Source: Bin87 sp965232895 (lineage in GTDB: Bacteria; Chloroflexota; Dehalococcoidia; Lucifugimonadales; UBA3495). Taken from it: a DNA stretch of 64,000 nucleotides. The notes below the pieces were generated by a model. That model searched no databases, was not told the origin of the DNA, and saw nothing but the letters and a program-made list of their open reading frames with translations. Shown piece by piece: positions 31,064 to 40,421 of this stretch. The translations under genes and the position numbers were made by a program. Positions within the stretch are counted from its first letter, which is position 1. The number at the start of each line of letters is the position of its first letter. Where the stretch lies: the NCBI GenBank assembly GCA_965232895.1, contig OZ247430.1, positions 186,001 to 250,000 of the forward strand, given 5' to 3'.

Positions 31064-31636
31064 TTATTGTCCCTCCGGCGGTACCAGCAGGGACGGCGGT
31101 GCGGCGTCCAGAATATCCGCAATCAACCGCGCCACGTCCTGCGGAGTCATGATGGCGCCGCTCATCGGAGACTGATTATGTTCCCACATACCGATCAGGC
31201 TTCCTCCGATTATCACCAGGTTCCACTCCTCCTCGTTGATCAAATCCGCAACGGAGTTTTTGTCTATGTCATGGAAGGCGTTTGCGTAGGGCGGCGCGCT
31301 TTGGGCGGCCCGGGCCGCCATCATAATCCGGCTGCGAACGCGGTCCGGCAGATCAGCAGGGTCGATAGCTCCGCCGTCCGCGCACACACCGTAGCAGCCA
31401 ATCATAATCGCATCATCGACGTCGTCTTGATATTCATACTCGTCGCTGTCAATCACCTCTTCACTGGACGGCCAACACTCGAAAGCCAGGGCTAGCCCCA
31501 CGTCCCACGGGGTGCGACACTCTTGCGCGCCATCCTCCCGGGTGGGAACGTTGTTCCAATCCGGGCGACGCAACCAATCCGCCCACACCTTTCGATTGGA
31601 AGCAGGGTCGTCGGTCGCGAAAACGGGCAAATCCAT
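31064..31636 (-). CDS. Hypothetical acidic protein
   Basis: The 190-aa soluble protein has an acidic middle (DSDEYEYQDDVDDAIM) and ends in a hydrophobic NLVIIGGSLIGMWEHN segment and TPQDVARLIADILDA. I do not recognise a family. ATG 31636 is chosen because GGAG lies ten bases upstream; an ATG at 31651 is also in frame. It starts 22 bases after the cyclase gene stop and may share its transcript. Confidence 0.5.
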   Translation of the reverse strand: MDLPVFATDDPASNRKVWADWLRRPDWNNVPTREDGAQECRTPWDVGLALAFECWPSSEEVIDSDEYEYQDDVDDAIMIGCYGVCADGGAIDPADLPDRVRSRIMMAARAAQSAPPYANAFHDIDKNSVADLINEEEWNLVIIGGSLIGMWEHNQSPMSGAIMTPQDVARLIADILDAAPPSLLVPPEGQ

Positions 31637-31658
31637 CACGCAACTCCACATCAGAACG

Positions 31659-32594
31659 TCAGAACGTCGCCAGCGGATTTACCGGCGAGCCGGTGGCGTT
31701 GTGCCAGCGCAGCGGCGCGACGGTGAACATAAAGTCCCAACGATTCAGCCGGCGGCACACCGGAGCCACCTCGTCGAAGTTGGCCGCGTCGATCAGCCAC
31801 AACCCCATGCCAACGATCCCAACCTTGTGGATGGGCAGGCCAACGTACGGGTAGTCACTGGGGGCAACATCCCAGGAGGCGTCGCAGGCCGCTATGGACA
31901 CGCCGCGCTCCCGCAGCCACGGCAGCGTTTCCGCGTGGAGCCCGGGCCGTCCTTCCGCAGCCGTGGGAGGGCCAACCTCCTGCCGGCGCTTGTACCAGCC
32001 CAGGCGAATGCAGAGCGCGTCGCCCTCGGTAACCCGAACACCCTGGGCCTCTTCGGCAGCTTCCAGGTCCGCGGTGAACACCGGCTCGGCAGCTTCCAGC
32101 CAGTCCTTGCCCTTGACGGCAGCGATATCCAGCAACACCCCGCGAGTAACGACACCGTTGCGCACGTTGTCGATTGCCCCGGCGCCGGCTTTGTTCGCGT
32201 TGTTGATCAGGCCGGCGTCCTGCCCGTTGTACATCTTGCCGTTCCAGAACTGGTGGCACAGGCTGTCCAGATGGGTGACTGTCAGCCCGTGGAAGGACAC
32301 GCCGATGAAATCGCTGGCTCCTCCGCTGCCTTCCGACGGCGCGGACTCGCCGGTGGACACCATGTAGTGCAGCGGCGGGATGCTGGTGACATCCGGCGCC
32401 ATCTCCGGTACCAGCAGGCGCGAGCAGGTGACGCTGATGCCCTCGCGCACCAGGCTCGCCGCCTCTTTCCGCTTGTCATCGTTGATCAGATTGAGCGTGC
32501 CCAGTTCGTCGTCGTCGCCCCAGCGACCCCAGTTGCTCAGCGTGTCGAACCAGCCCAGGACTTGTTCTTCGGTGGGGATGGTCGGTGTGGTCAT
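31659..32594 (-). CDS. Cyclase-family metal-dependent hydrolase
   Basis: The 311-aa protein belongs to the cyclase / kynurenine formamidase-like family. The metal motif HxxTxxHxDxxxH is visible as HGLTVTHLDSLCH, and the C-terminal region has the expected long cyclase-like form (WGRWGDDDELGTLNLI at the start is also typical). Members hydrolyse amides or cyclic compounds in aromatic degradation. It is followed by an unknown acidic protein and preceded by an MFS exporter on the same strand. Confidence 0.88.
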   Translation of the reverse strand: MTTPTIPTEEQVLGWFDTLSNWGRWGDDDELGTLNLINDDKRKEAASLVREGISVTCSRLLVPEMAPDVTSIPPLHYMVSTGESAPSEGSGGASDFIGVSFHGLTVTHLDSLCHQFWNGKMYNGQDAGLINNANKAGAGAIDNVRNGVVTRGVLLDIAAVKGKDWLEAAEPVFTADLEAAEEAQGVRVTEGDALCIRLGWYKRRQEVGPPTAAEGRPGLHAETLPWLRERGVSIAACDASWDVAPSDYPYVGLPIHKVGIVGMGLWLIDAANFDEVAPVCRRLNRWDFMFTVAPLRWHNATGSPVNPLATF

Positions 32595-32693
32595 GATGGT
32601 CCCTCCGTCAGCGTTGCCGACAATCTTCGTGACCTTTGTTTCAGGTGATTGTAGGGTTGAGCACAGCCCCGGTCAATCGCACCCGCCGCCCGC

Positions 32694-33956
32694 CTATGCC
32701 TCCCGCAGCCGTCGCGAAAACAGGCACAGGAACACCGCAACGGAGCCGGCTATCCCCAGGTACAGAGCAGTCAACGGCGCTCCAATCTGCGTCACCATCC
32801 ATCCGTTCAGCGCGCTGGCCGGGAAATGGGCCTGGATCGCTAGCACGCGCATTCCGCCCATGCGTCCCCGAAACTCGGGGTCGGAGTTGCCCATCAGCAC
32901 CGTCATCACCAGCACCAGCGACACCGAACGCCCGATACCAGTCAGGACCTTGATCGCCAGGGCCACCGCCAGCACGGCGCCGGACGGCAACAGCCCCGGC
33001 AGCGTCAGAACGGCAGCGGCGAACAGGATCATCGACCCGTGCCAACCGCCGTTCACGCCCCACACCAGCCACCAGCCCTGCCTCCGCAGGTTGCCGATGC
33101 CGGCCACCACCAGCGCGCCGACCACCGCGCCCGCGCCCATGGCCCCGTTGAGCAGCCCCAGTATCTCCGGCCCGCCCTGGAGCGTGTCCTTGGCGAAGAT
33201 GGGCATCAACGCCGTGGTGAAAGGGAAGCCGGTCACGTTGTACATCGCCGCGATCAGCAGCGCCATGAACAGCTCCTTGCGCTGCCAAACATGGCGCAAA
33301 CCCTCCGCAACTCCGATGATGATCTGACGAGGCGTCGTATGGCCCTGAGTGGCGTTGCGGGTCCGCACCATGAGGGCCATGAATGCCCCGATGATGTACA
33401 TCGCACCGATCAGGCCGAACAATCCCGCCGGAGTGAGCGGCGTGTAGAGGAAACCCGCCACGATCGGTCCTATGAACTGCGTCAGGTTCTGACCGAACCC
33501 CAGCATGGCCACCGCGTTGGTGAGCCGCTCACGAGGCACCGTGTCAATCAGCAGGGCGTTGGTGACCGGGAGCTCTACGGTCCGAAACGCCCCGCCACCC
33601 AGGATGATCGCGAATATCATCCAGACCTTGAGCGCGTCGACCAGCAGCAGCGTCATCAGCAGGAACGCCAACGCCGCCGCGATGCAGTGGCCCGCCGCCA
33701 TCAGCAGCCGGCGCGGCATCCGGTCCACCACCGCGCCGGCGAAGACCGACAGGAACGCCAGGCCGAGCGCCGATCCTCCGGCCAGCCCGACGAGCAGGGC
33801 GTCGCCCGTCAACTCCAGCACCAGCCAGAGCACCGCGATGATCTCCATCTGCCGGCCGGCCATAGCGATGTTGGCAGACACCCACACCAACGAAAAATCG
33901 CGCCGCCGGAACGAGCCGAAGGTCTCGCTTGCACGGGCGCCCAGGAATGTGGACAA
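32694..33956 (-). CDS. MFS transporter, drug/siderophore-export type
   Basis: The 420-aa protein has 12 predicted membrane helices. FRRRDFSLVWVSANIAMAGRQM at the start is typical of the MFS_3/EntS-like exporters, and the loop after helix 2 reads AGAVVDRMPRRLL (the G-x-x-x-D-R-x-x-R-R motif). Substrate is unknown. An exact TGCTATAAT element lies 33 bases upstream. It is separated from the cyclase gene by about 100 bases. Confidence 0.88.
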   Translation of the reverse strand: MSTFLGARASETFGSFRRRDFSLVWVSANIAMAGRQMEIIAVLWLVLELTGDALLVGLAGGSALGLAFLSVFAGAVVDRMPRRLLMAAGHCIAAALAFLLMTLLLVDALKVWMIFAIILGGGAFRTVELPVTNALLIDTVPRERLTNAVAMLGFGQNLTQFIGPIVAGFLYTPLTPAGLFGLIGAMYIIGAFMALMVRTRNATQGHTTPRQIIIGVAEGLRHVWQRKELFMALLIAAMYNVTGFPFTTALMPIFAKDTLQGGPEILGLLNGAMGAGAVVGALVVAGIGNLRRQGWWLVWGVNGGWHGSMILFAAAVLTLPGLLPSGAVLAVALAIKVLTGIGRSVSLVLVMTVLMGNSDPEFRGRMGGMRVLAIQAHFPASALNGWMVTQIGAPLTALYLGIAGSVAVFLCLFSRRLREA

Positions 33957-33988
33957 GTTGCTAGACCCTCCCTCGCCAACCGGCGCCG

Positions 33989-33997
33989 ATTATAGCA
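33989..33997 (-). promoter_or_regulatory. Extended -10 promoter element TGCTATAAT before MFS gene
   Basis: This perfect minus-strand copy of the motif lies 33 bases from the MFS ATG, which predicts a leader of about 26 bases. Confidence 0.55.
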
Positions 33998-34090
33998 CTG
34001 GCGCCCGGGGCATTGTTCCCGGAGGTATTGGCTCAGGGCTGCCTGGATTAGCCCTCAGTGAGCGCGGCTCGGTTCCCGCTACGTTTGCAA

Positions 34091-35780
34091 TTACGCCGAC
34101 GCCCGTTCTGCGGCGATATCCGCCTCAATCATTGGCTTGACCATTAGCTTTGCGGCGTCCAGGTCCGCAACCAGGTGGTCCGGGCCAACACTCTCCAGGA
34201 AGCCCAGCGCGCGCATCTTGTCAGCCACATCCGACCGCATTCCGCGATTACGAAATCGCTCTGGCGGCGAGAGGCTACGTTGATGAGCCGGCCCAGCATC
34301 ACCGCCGCGGCGCTGTCAACGTATTCGGTATGGGAAAAGTCAAAAATGGCAACTTGGTGGCTGCGCACATCCTGTCCGACAATCCGGGCAATTTCACGTG
34401 CTGACGCCACCGATACCCGATCCGGGAACTGAACCAAACTGGTTCGCGCCCCGAAAGGATCGTCGAGTCGGCGCCTTCACCAAGGAGTGCGCGATCCGCC
34501 AGTGGAACCGATACCAGCCGGGGCACTTCAAAGTCCTCTATATCCCGAGAGTTGACGAACATGCCTATCATGAAACCGATGACCAAACCGGTCAGAGTAT
34601 CCACAAAGGCAACCAGGAGTGTAGTCAGCGCCATAACCATCCAAAAGTTGACCGGCGTCCGGTGCAGACGGCCCAGCAAACGCCAATCGATGACGGTGAT
34701 GCCGATGACTATGAGTATGCATGCCAGGACCGCCTTGGGAATCAATGCGATCAGCAGGCTCAAGTCGGTGCTTATCGTCAGCAGGACAATTGCCACGCCA
34801 CCAGGTTGGACACGAAAGTCCTGCCTCCGGAGAGCACGTTCGCCATTGATCCGTTGGAGATGCCACCGGGTAATCCCCCGACCAATCCGGCCGCCACGTT
34901 GCCCAGGCCGTGGGCAAATTGAAGCCGATTGGCCTGCTGTTGGCGACCGGTAACCGACTCGACTAGCATCGAACCCATCAGAATGGTGATCGAGCTTATT
35001 ATCGCAATCATGAACGCCGGCTGCACGGCGCGCAGTAAAAACGCTATCGAGAAATCCGGCCATTGAATTGTCGGTATCCCAACGGTGATCGGCCCAACTG
35101 CTGGCGCATCTTTCAGCCATAATATTCCGACTGCCGTTCCAGCGATCAGCAGCACGAGCTGTCGGGGCGCCAAACGCTGCAACCGTCCCCGCCACAGGAT
35201 TACCACCGCTAAACAGGTCGCGGTCACCAGCGCGGCATCCAAATTAGCGCGAAGGACGGTGAACGGCAGCGCCTGTATCGCTCCGACCGGTCCTCCGCTC
35301 ACATGGGGGACTCCCAGCGCCGGCGCAATCTGGGTGGTAATGAGCAATATGCCGACGCCGGTGAAGAATCCGTTGAGCAACGAAATGGGCAGGTACGAGA
35401 TATATCGCGCCAGGCGCATGACGCCAAACGCCATTTGGATCAGGCCGGCAAGGATGGCCACCGCCAGAGCTTCGGCAACGGTGTTGGTGTATTGGGCAAC
35501 CACCAGCGCCATGATTATGGAAACGTTGGAGCTGACGCCCGAGATGATCCCCCGAGTGTTGCCGACCAAAGCTCCAAAAACACCGATCGTGAGGGCCCCG
35601 TACAAGCCGGCCACGGGACCCAGCCCGGACAGCTCGCCGAAGCTCAGGGCCGCTGGAACGATCAGGGCATTGGATACCAGGCCACCAGTAACGTCGCCGG
35701 CAGGTCCTTCAATCCATAGCTGAACGACGGAAATCTGATTGGCTTCAAATTTCGTTTCGCGCGCTCAAACACTTGCTGAC
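34091..35780 (-). pseudogene. SulP-family anion permease with STAS domain, multiply frameshifted
   Basis: Pieces of one SulP transporter can be read in order. LKDLPA near 35710 shifts frame to SNALIVPAALSFGELSGLGPVAGLYGALT, then a long membrane stretch through GVPHVSGGPVGAIQALPF. The frame shifts near 34800 into IALIPKAVLACILIVIGI, and near 34420 into the STAS domain (VSVASAREIARIVGQD, FDFSHTEYVDSAAAVMLG). A last shift near 34230 leads to the end DAAKLMVKPMIEADI, stopping at 34091. At least four frameshifts make this a pseudogene unless the assembly is poor here. The start is near 35780. It would have been a sulfate/bicarbonate-type transporter. Confidence 0.8.
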
Positions 35781-36444
35781 TCTTCTCAATTAGCCACAAA
35801 TTAACGACGGTCGACTTTGTACTGCCCGCTCGACGGCGCAACCGGACGACGGCAAAAGTCTCTAAAGGAACCGTACGGTTGACCGCATTAATGAATGTCC
35901 CACTATCAACGTCTCTTGCTTATCCAAAGTCCAGCTCCAACTTGTCGGCGCGATGGTACTTTCCATCTGAACCGATAACGGTCAGAAACACTGAATCCGA
36001 TCCCTGGTTGTCCTCGGGGCCACACCGCAGCCGGAAACCGTCGATGTCAATGCCACCCGACGTGCGCAGACCTTCGATGAAGCACTTGCGGTCGATTTCG
36101 GGACCACAGGCGTCCAGGCCAAAAATGGCGACGCGGCCGGCCAGATATCCTTCCAAGGACACAAACCCGGGTCTGGCCTGCGGGCTGTACTGGGAAAGTG
36201 CGCGTTGATACCGGGCAACCAGCGGATGGTTGGGGTCTTCGGGAAAGGGCACCACCTGGGTGACGTACACGCCTTCGCCGTCCTTCCCCAGAGCGCCCTC
36301 CAGCGCGGCGCCGCCTCCGAAAGAAACCGTCATGAACAACTGGTCGATTTCCCGGCGCACGGCTTTCACGGTTGCAACCACCGGCCGGTAGGCGCCGATG
36401 ATGACGACCGCTTCGGGATTGGCGGCGACGATTTTTCCGGTTAC

Positions 36445-36449
36445 CTCTC
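36445..36449. repeat. 5-bp target-site duplication, left
   Basis: CTCTC flanks the left end of the IS and is repeated at 37906-37910. Confidence 0.65.
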
Positions 36450-37905
36450 CTGGACTTTACGCAAAATTTAGGAAAAGTATAAAAACAGGGTAAGCTGACT
36501 GCCCCGACTTTCCACGGAAGGTGCAGTCATGCTCACCCTGCCCGATGCCATTGTAGCCGTACTCATGCCCTTTGCAACGCTGTTCAGCAAACCTACCTGG
36601 AGCAAAGCCCAGTTGCTGCTGGTGGGCGCCGTACTGACCACGGGGCAGCGCACCGTGGCCCAGGCTTTGCGGGTCATGGGCCGCAGCCATCACTATGACT
36701 ATGCTCGGTACCACGAGGTGCTCAACCGGGCGGTGTGGTCGCCCCGGCGGTCGGCCCGCATCCTGCTGGGTTTGCTGTTGGAACACTTTGGCCCGAGCCG
36801 AGGCCCCCTGGTGTTTGGCATCGACGAGACGTTGGAGCGCCGCCGGGGTCCTCGGATCAAGGCCAAAGGGACCTACCGAGACGCGGCCCGTTCCCATCGG
36901 GGCCATGTGGTCAAGGCCAGCGGTTTGCGCTGGATCTCCCTGATGTGGCTGGGACCGATCCCCGGGGCGGGCCGAGTGTGGGCATTGCCCCTGCTCACCG
37001 TGCTGGCGCCCTCGGAACCCTACTACCGAGCCCAGGGTCGCCAGCCCAAGAAACTCACCGACTGGGCCCGGCAGCTGATCCGGCAACTGCGTCGGTGGCT
37101 GCCCGACCGAGACCTGGTGGTAGTGGGCGACGGCGCCTATGCCGCTTTGGACCTGCTGAACTTCTGCCGCGCCCTGTCCCAACCGGTAACCTTCATCACC
37201 CGCCTGCGGCTGGACGCCCGTCTCTACGATCCGCCACCGGCACGCCAACCCCGCCAGCGGGGACGGTCCCGCATCATCGGCCCACGACAAACTCCCCTGG
37301 GCCAATTGCTCAATCATCCCGACACGCCCTGGACCACGGTGTCGGTGGCCTGGTACGGCGGTCGCGCCCGCATGGTGGAACTGACCTCCCACACCGCCCT
37401 CTGGTACGTCTCCGGCAAGCCGCCCTTGCCCATCCGCTGGGCGCTGCTCCGCGACCCCCAACACCGGTTCCAGCCCCAGGCCCGGCTCTGCACCGACCCC
37501 AACGCCGATCCTGCCCAGATCGTCCAGTGGTTTGTGCTGCGCTGGCAACTGGAAGTCACTTTCCGAGAAGTGCGCGCCCACCTGGGCGTGGAAACCCAAC
37601 GCCAATGGTCCCACCGGGCCATCGCCCGCACCACGCCGGTCCTGCTGGGCTTGTTCTCCTGGGTAACCCTCGCCGCCCACCAACTGCAACATTCGGAACC
37701 CATGCCCTGCCGGGCCGCAGCCTGGTACCCCAAACCCCAGCCCACTTTCAGCGACGCCCTGGCCTTGGTGCGCTGCCACCTGTGGCCCGCCACGGAGGAT
37801 TTTCCCAGGTCGCCAAAACCAGCCAACATGGCTAAAAGCCAACTCACCCGCCACCACAAGATCATAACCTCCCTGGCCTACGCAGCGTAAATGCGTAAAG
37901 TCCAG
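36450..37905 (+). mobile_element. DDE-type insertion sequence inside the substrate-binding protein gene
   Basis: The ends are perfect 14-bp inverted repeats, CTGGACTTTACGCA at 36450-36463 and its complement at 37892-37905, flanked by a 5-bp CTCTC duplication. The element is 1456 bp with one transposase. Removing it and one copy of CTCTC restores the reading frame of the host gene across the junction (DVARE-VTGKIVAANPE), so the insertion is clean. Confidence 0.9.
36529..37890 (+). CDS. DDE transposase, IS701/IS4-like
   Basis: The 453-aa protein has FGIDETLERRRG (first Asp), VVGDGAYAALDLL (second Asp) and VLRWQLEVTFREVRAHLGVETQRQW (Glu with the following helix), the DDE pattern of IS701/IS4-like transposases. 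It is intact, while the gene it interrupts has other lesions. The family name is by motif only. Confidence 0.88.
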   Translation: MLTLPDAIVAVLMPFATLFSKPTWSKAQLLLVGAVLTTGQRTVAQALRVMGRSHHYDYARYHEVLNRAVWSPRRSARILLGLLLEHFGPSRGPLVFGIDETLERRRGPRIKAKGTYRDAARSHRGHVVKASGLRWISLMWLGPIPGAGRVWALPLLTVLAPSEPYYRAQGRQPKKLTDWARQLIRQLRRWLPDRDLVVVGDGAYAALDLLNFCRALSQPVTFITRLRLDARLYDPPPARQPRQRGRSRIIGPRQTPLGQLLNHPDTPWTTVSVAWYGGRARMVELTSHTALWYVSGKPPLPIRWALLRDPQHRFQPQARLCTDPNADPAQIVQWFVLRWQLEVTFREVRAHLGVETQRQWSHRAIARTTPVLLGLFSWVTLAAHQLQHSEPMPCRAAAWYPKPQPTFSDALALVRCHLWPATEDFPRSPKPANMAKSQLTRHHKIITSLAYAA

Positions 37906-37910
37906 CTCTC
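37906..37910. repeat. 5-bp target-site duplication, right
   Basis: This is the second CTCTC copy, directly outside the right inverted end of the IS. Confidence 0.65.
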
Positions 37911-38567
37911 TTGCCACGTCAGAATTCCGCTGGTAATGCCACGATCCGATCGGCTCCAGCCCGCGCCGTCCCAGCGCCAGGCGAACCCCTTCCAATCCAT
38001 TTTGACCGTAGGAACGTCCTGGTACAAGACGCCGACCCGCGTCAGCCCCAGGTGCTCATTCAAACGGAGCGCCAGCTTTTCCGTTTCCTGATGATATGAG
38101 GCGCGAACGTTAATCACGTTGTTCAACGCCGGGTCTCGCAAGAGTTCTGCGCCGGTGAACGGGGCCAGAAAGGGAACGCCGGCTTCGTGAGCAAGGGGAA
38201 CTGCTACCCGGGACGTGGGTGTGCCAACCGCCCCGATGAGGGCGAAAACCCGTTCCTTCTCAATGAACCACTCTGTGGCGTGGGACGAGTAGTCAGGCTC
38301 GTAAGAGTCATCCAGGGTTTCGAGTTTCAACTTCCGGCCGCGGACGCCGCCCTCCTAGTTGACCTCGTGAAACGCCGTTTCTATGCCCAGCTTCATGCCC
38401 TTGCCAAACTCCTGTGAAGGACCGCTCAGCACGGCCGATTGGCCGAACAGGATTTCGTCGGCGGAAACGCCCGGGTTGCCGGCGCCGCTGGACGCAGGCC
38501 CAAGGCAGGCTATGGCCGTCAGTACGGTTGCCAACGCCGCGATGGTTGACAATGAAGCTGAAAGCAA

Positions 38568-38954
38568 AATTGCAGTCCTTGCTGCGTAGGGACATTGGAG
38601 TCCAAATCGGTGGCCAAGTATAACTCAATAGGGCGATCAACCACGATGCGGCGCCGATTACGGTAACTGTTCAGACTTGAGGAGACCTGCTCAGCGCAAA
38701 ACCGTTATACCGGCGGAAGCCGGTATCCAGGAAATCTTTGCCATGCTCATGATGGCCGGTGCGCGGGCTTTCTGGATTCCAGCATTCGCAGGAATGGCGT
38801 GTTTCCCACAAGGGATCCCGCGGACTCTGAACAGTTGCCGGACTATAACACCGGGGCTTGCCGTCTCGTCCTACTCCGGCCGTCCGGCCCGAACCTGCGG
38901 TGTCAGCATGGTAAAATTCTGCAACTGACAAGCGGCATCGCTGGAGGCAACGGA
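38568..38954. other. Intergenic region with paired REP-like hairpins
   Basis: This 387-base stretch holds no gene I can support. It contains a perfect 8-bp hairpin ATACCGGC-GGAA-GCCGGTAT at 38707-38726 followed by CCAG. About 50 bases later an inverted, more worn relative appears (CTGGATTCCAGCATTCGC near 38770-38790). This is the arrangement of a paired REP unit. A possible TATAAC box lies near 38832 before the LLM gene at 38955. Confidence 0.6.
38707..38726. repeat. REP-like hairpin
   Basis: The 8-bp stem is perfect with a GGAA loop. The sequence after it (CCAG) and the loop size match the hairpin at 43883-43902, suggesting one dispersed family. Confidence 0.6.
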
Positions 38955-40013
38955 ATGGAAATCGGCGTCGGACTGGACCACACCCTTGGAATGAACTGGG
39001 ACGATCAGGCCAACCTGGCCCGCGAGTCCGCGGAGCTCGGTTACGAAAGCATCTGGACTCCCGAAAACATCGGCACCGACTCCTTCCAGGTCTGCGCCCG
39101 CCGCTGGCAGGCCAGTTGCGACGTTGTCGAGGGCGGCCTGACTACCGGTATCGGCGTCTCGCCGGTGATGTACCGCACTCCGATCGGTTTCGCCATGTCC
39201 GGCGGCACCATGAGCCAGCAGACCGGCGGCAAGTTCATCATGGGCGTGGGCGCCGGCAGCGCGTACCGACCCGCCAACCGCCGCGATCTTGGGTTCCCCC
39301 GCGTTTCCGCCCTGAACCTCATGCGCGACTACCTGACCACGATCCGCGGCCTGGTTCGCGGTGAGCGCGTCTCCTATCAGGGCGAACACATCAATTACAA
39401 CAACATCCGTCTTGCCATCCGGCCGGCTCCCAACACGCCCATTTACCTGGGCACACTGGGTCCTGAAATGCTGCGTCTGGCCGGCGAAGTCGCCGATGGC
39501 GTGTGCCTGAACTGGTGCACTCCCGCGCAGATCGCCTGGAGCCGCGAGCGCATCGCCGAAGGCGCGGAGCGCGTCGGCCGCGACCCGTCTGAGTGCAAGG
39601 TCGTCGAGTACATCCGGATCTGCGTCGATGACGACGAGGATGTGGCCCGCCGCGCCTTCGCCAAGAACTGCCTGGGCTACCCGCTGGGGGCGTCGGTTCC
39701 CACGACGCGGGAGCGTCAGTTCGGCTACCGCGCCCACTTCGAGCGCATGGGCTACACCGAAGAGCTGGCCGGCGCCGACGCGATCCGTTCACGGGGCGGC
39801 GACATGGACGAGGTCGCCGATGCCTATCCGTCGGACGCCCTTCTGGCCGTCGGCTATTACGGCAAGCCCGACGGCGCCGCAGCGGCTTTCGCCAAGCTGG
39901 CCGAAGGCCTGGACGTCGCACTGGTTCGCGTCATCTCCGCCCGCCCCGAAATCGCCTCCACCCAGGCGGTCATGCACGCCTGCGCTCCCGATAAGGTGCG
40001 GCCGCTGCTGTGA
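38955..40013 (+). CDS. LLM-class flavin-dependent oxidoreductase, F420-type
   Basis: The 352-aa protein is a luciferase-like barrel of the F420-dependent subgroup: MEIGVGLDHTLGMNWDDQANLARESAELGYESIW, GGKFIMGVGAGSAYRP and the RPAPNTPIYLGTLGPEMLRLAGEVADGVCLNW run typical of methylene-H4MPT reductase/glucose-6-P dehydrogenase-like members. The frame extends upstream to 38799, but GGAGG nine bases before ATG 38955 fixes the start. The next gene overlaps its stop by four bases (GTGA). Confidence 0.9.
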   Translation: MEIGVGLDHTLGMNWDDQANLARESAELGYESIWTPENIGTDSFQVCARRWQASCDVVEGGLTTGIGVSPVMYRTPIGFAMSGGTMSQQTGGKFIMGVGAGSAYRPANRRDLGFPRVSALNLMRDYLTTIRGLVRGERVSYQGEHINYNNIRLAIRPAPNTPIYLGTLGPEMLRLAGEVADGVCLNWCTPAQIAWSRERIAEGAERVGRDPSECKVVEYIRICVDDDEDVARRAFAKNCLGYPLGASVPTTRERQFGYRAHFERMGYTEELAGADAIRSRGGDMDEVADAYPSDALLAVGYYGKPDGAAAAFAKLAEGLDVALVRVISARPEIASTQAVMHACAPDKVRPLL

Positions 40014-40417
40014 AACGCCCTATAATCAAGGCGCTCAAGTTTGGCGCTCAGGTTGGCATTTTCGGAGCCCTGTTTTGGTACGGCATCAACGCGGTAAACG
40101 ACCCCAACAACTTGGACAAATTCATCATCGGGCTGACTGTATTCGGCGTCACATATGGCATATCAAAACCGCTTTTTGAAGCAGTTTCTGAAGTCGTAGG
40201 AGGCATCATGGTAATCGCGGAATTTTTGAACCGACACCTGTTGGAACCGCAAAAACAACGCTTGCTGGAAGAGGGCCGTAAAGAGGGCCTTGAAGAGGGG
40301 CTCGAAAAAGGCCGCGCTCGCGAACGCGCTGAAATTCTGACCCGCCTGGAAGAGTTGGGACTGGATCCTGATCAAATTCTGCCTCCTGAAAGTTCGGACA
40401 CATCTGCCCAGGAATGA
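40010..40417 (+). CDS. Small membrane protein with EGL/EGR repeat tail
   Basis: The 135-aa protein has two hydrophobic spans (about 8-28 and 40-75) and then a charged helical tail with EEGRKEGLEEGLEKGRARE (about 87-106). It starts with GTG 40010 overlapping the upstream LLM stop and ends five bases before the next LLM gene. The three are therefore almost certainly one transcript with translational coupling. It resembles the proteins at 13535 and 60421 in layout. Function unknown. Confidence 0.65.
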   Translation: MKRPIIKALKFGAQVGIFGALFWYGINAVNDPNNLDKFIIGLTVFGVTYGISKPLFEAVSEVVGGIMVIAEFLNRHLLEPQKQRLLEEGRKEGLEEGLEKGRARERAEILTRLEELGLDPDQILPPESSDTSAQE

Positions 40418-40421
40418 AATT

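Larger units (their letters stand above)
35920..38567 (-). pseudogene. ABC transporter substrate-binding lipoprotein, stop-containing and IS-interrupted
   Basis: Read on the minus strand, the gene starts near 38567 (TTG) with a lipoprotein signal ending LTAIAC. It continues with VSADEILFGQSAVLSGPSQE, typical of branched-chain amino-acid type periplasmic binding proteins. An in-frame TAG lies at 38355-38357, after which GGVRGRKLKLETLDDSYEPD resumes. A frameshift at about 37990-38003 leads to ALGRRGLEPIGSWHYQ. The IS at 36450-37905 splits the codons after RNSDVARE. The rest (KIVAANPEAVVIIGAYRP to the stop at 35920) is intact. The gene is therefore dead in three ways. Confidence 0.85.

Noticed and set aside
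38355..38357. In-frame TAG as a possible recoded codon
   Set aside because: The gene also has a frameshift and an IS insertion, so simple decay explains the stop better.
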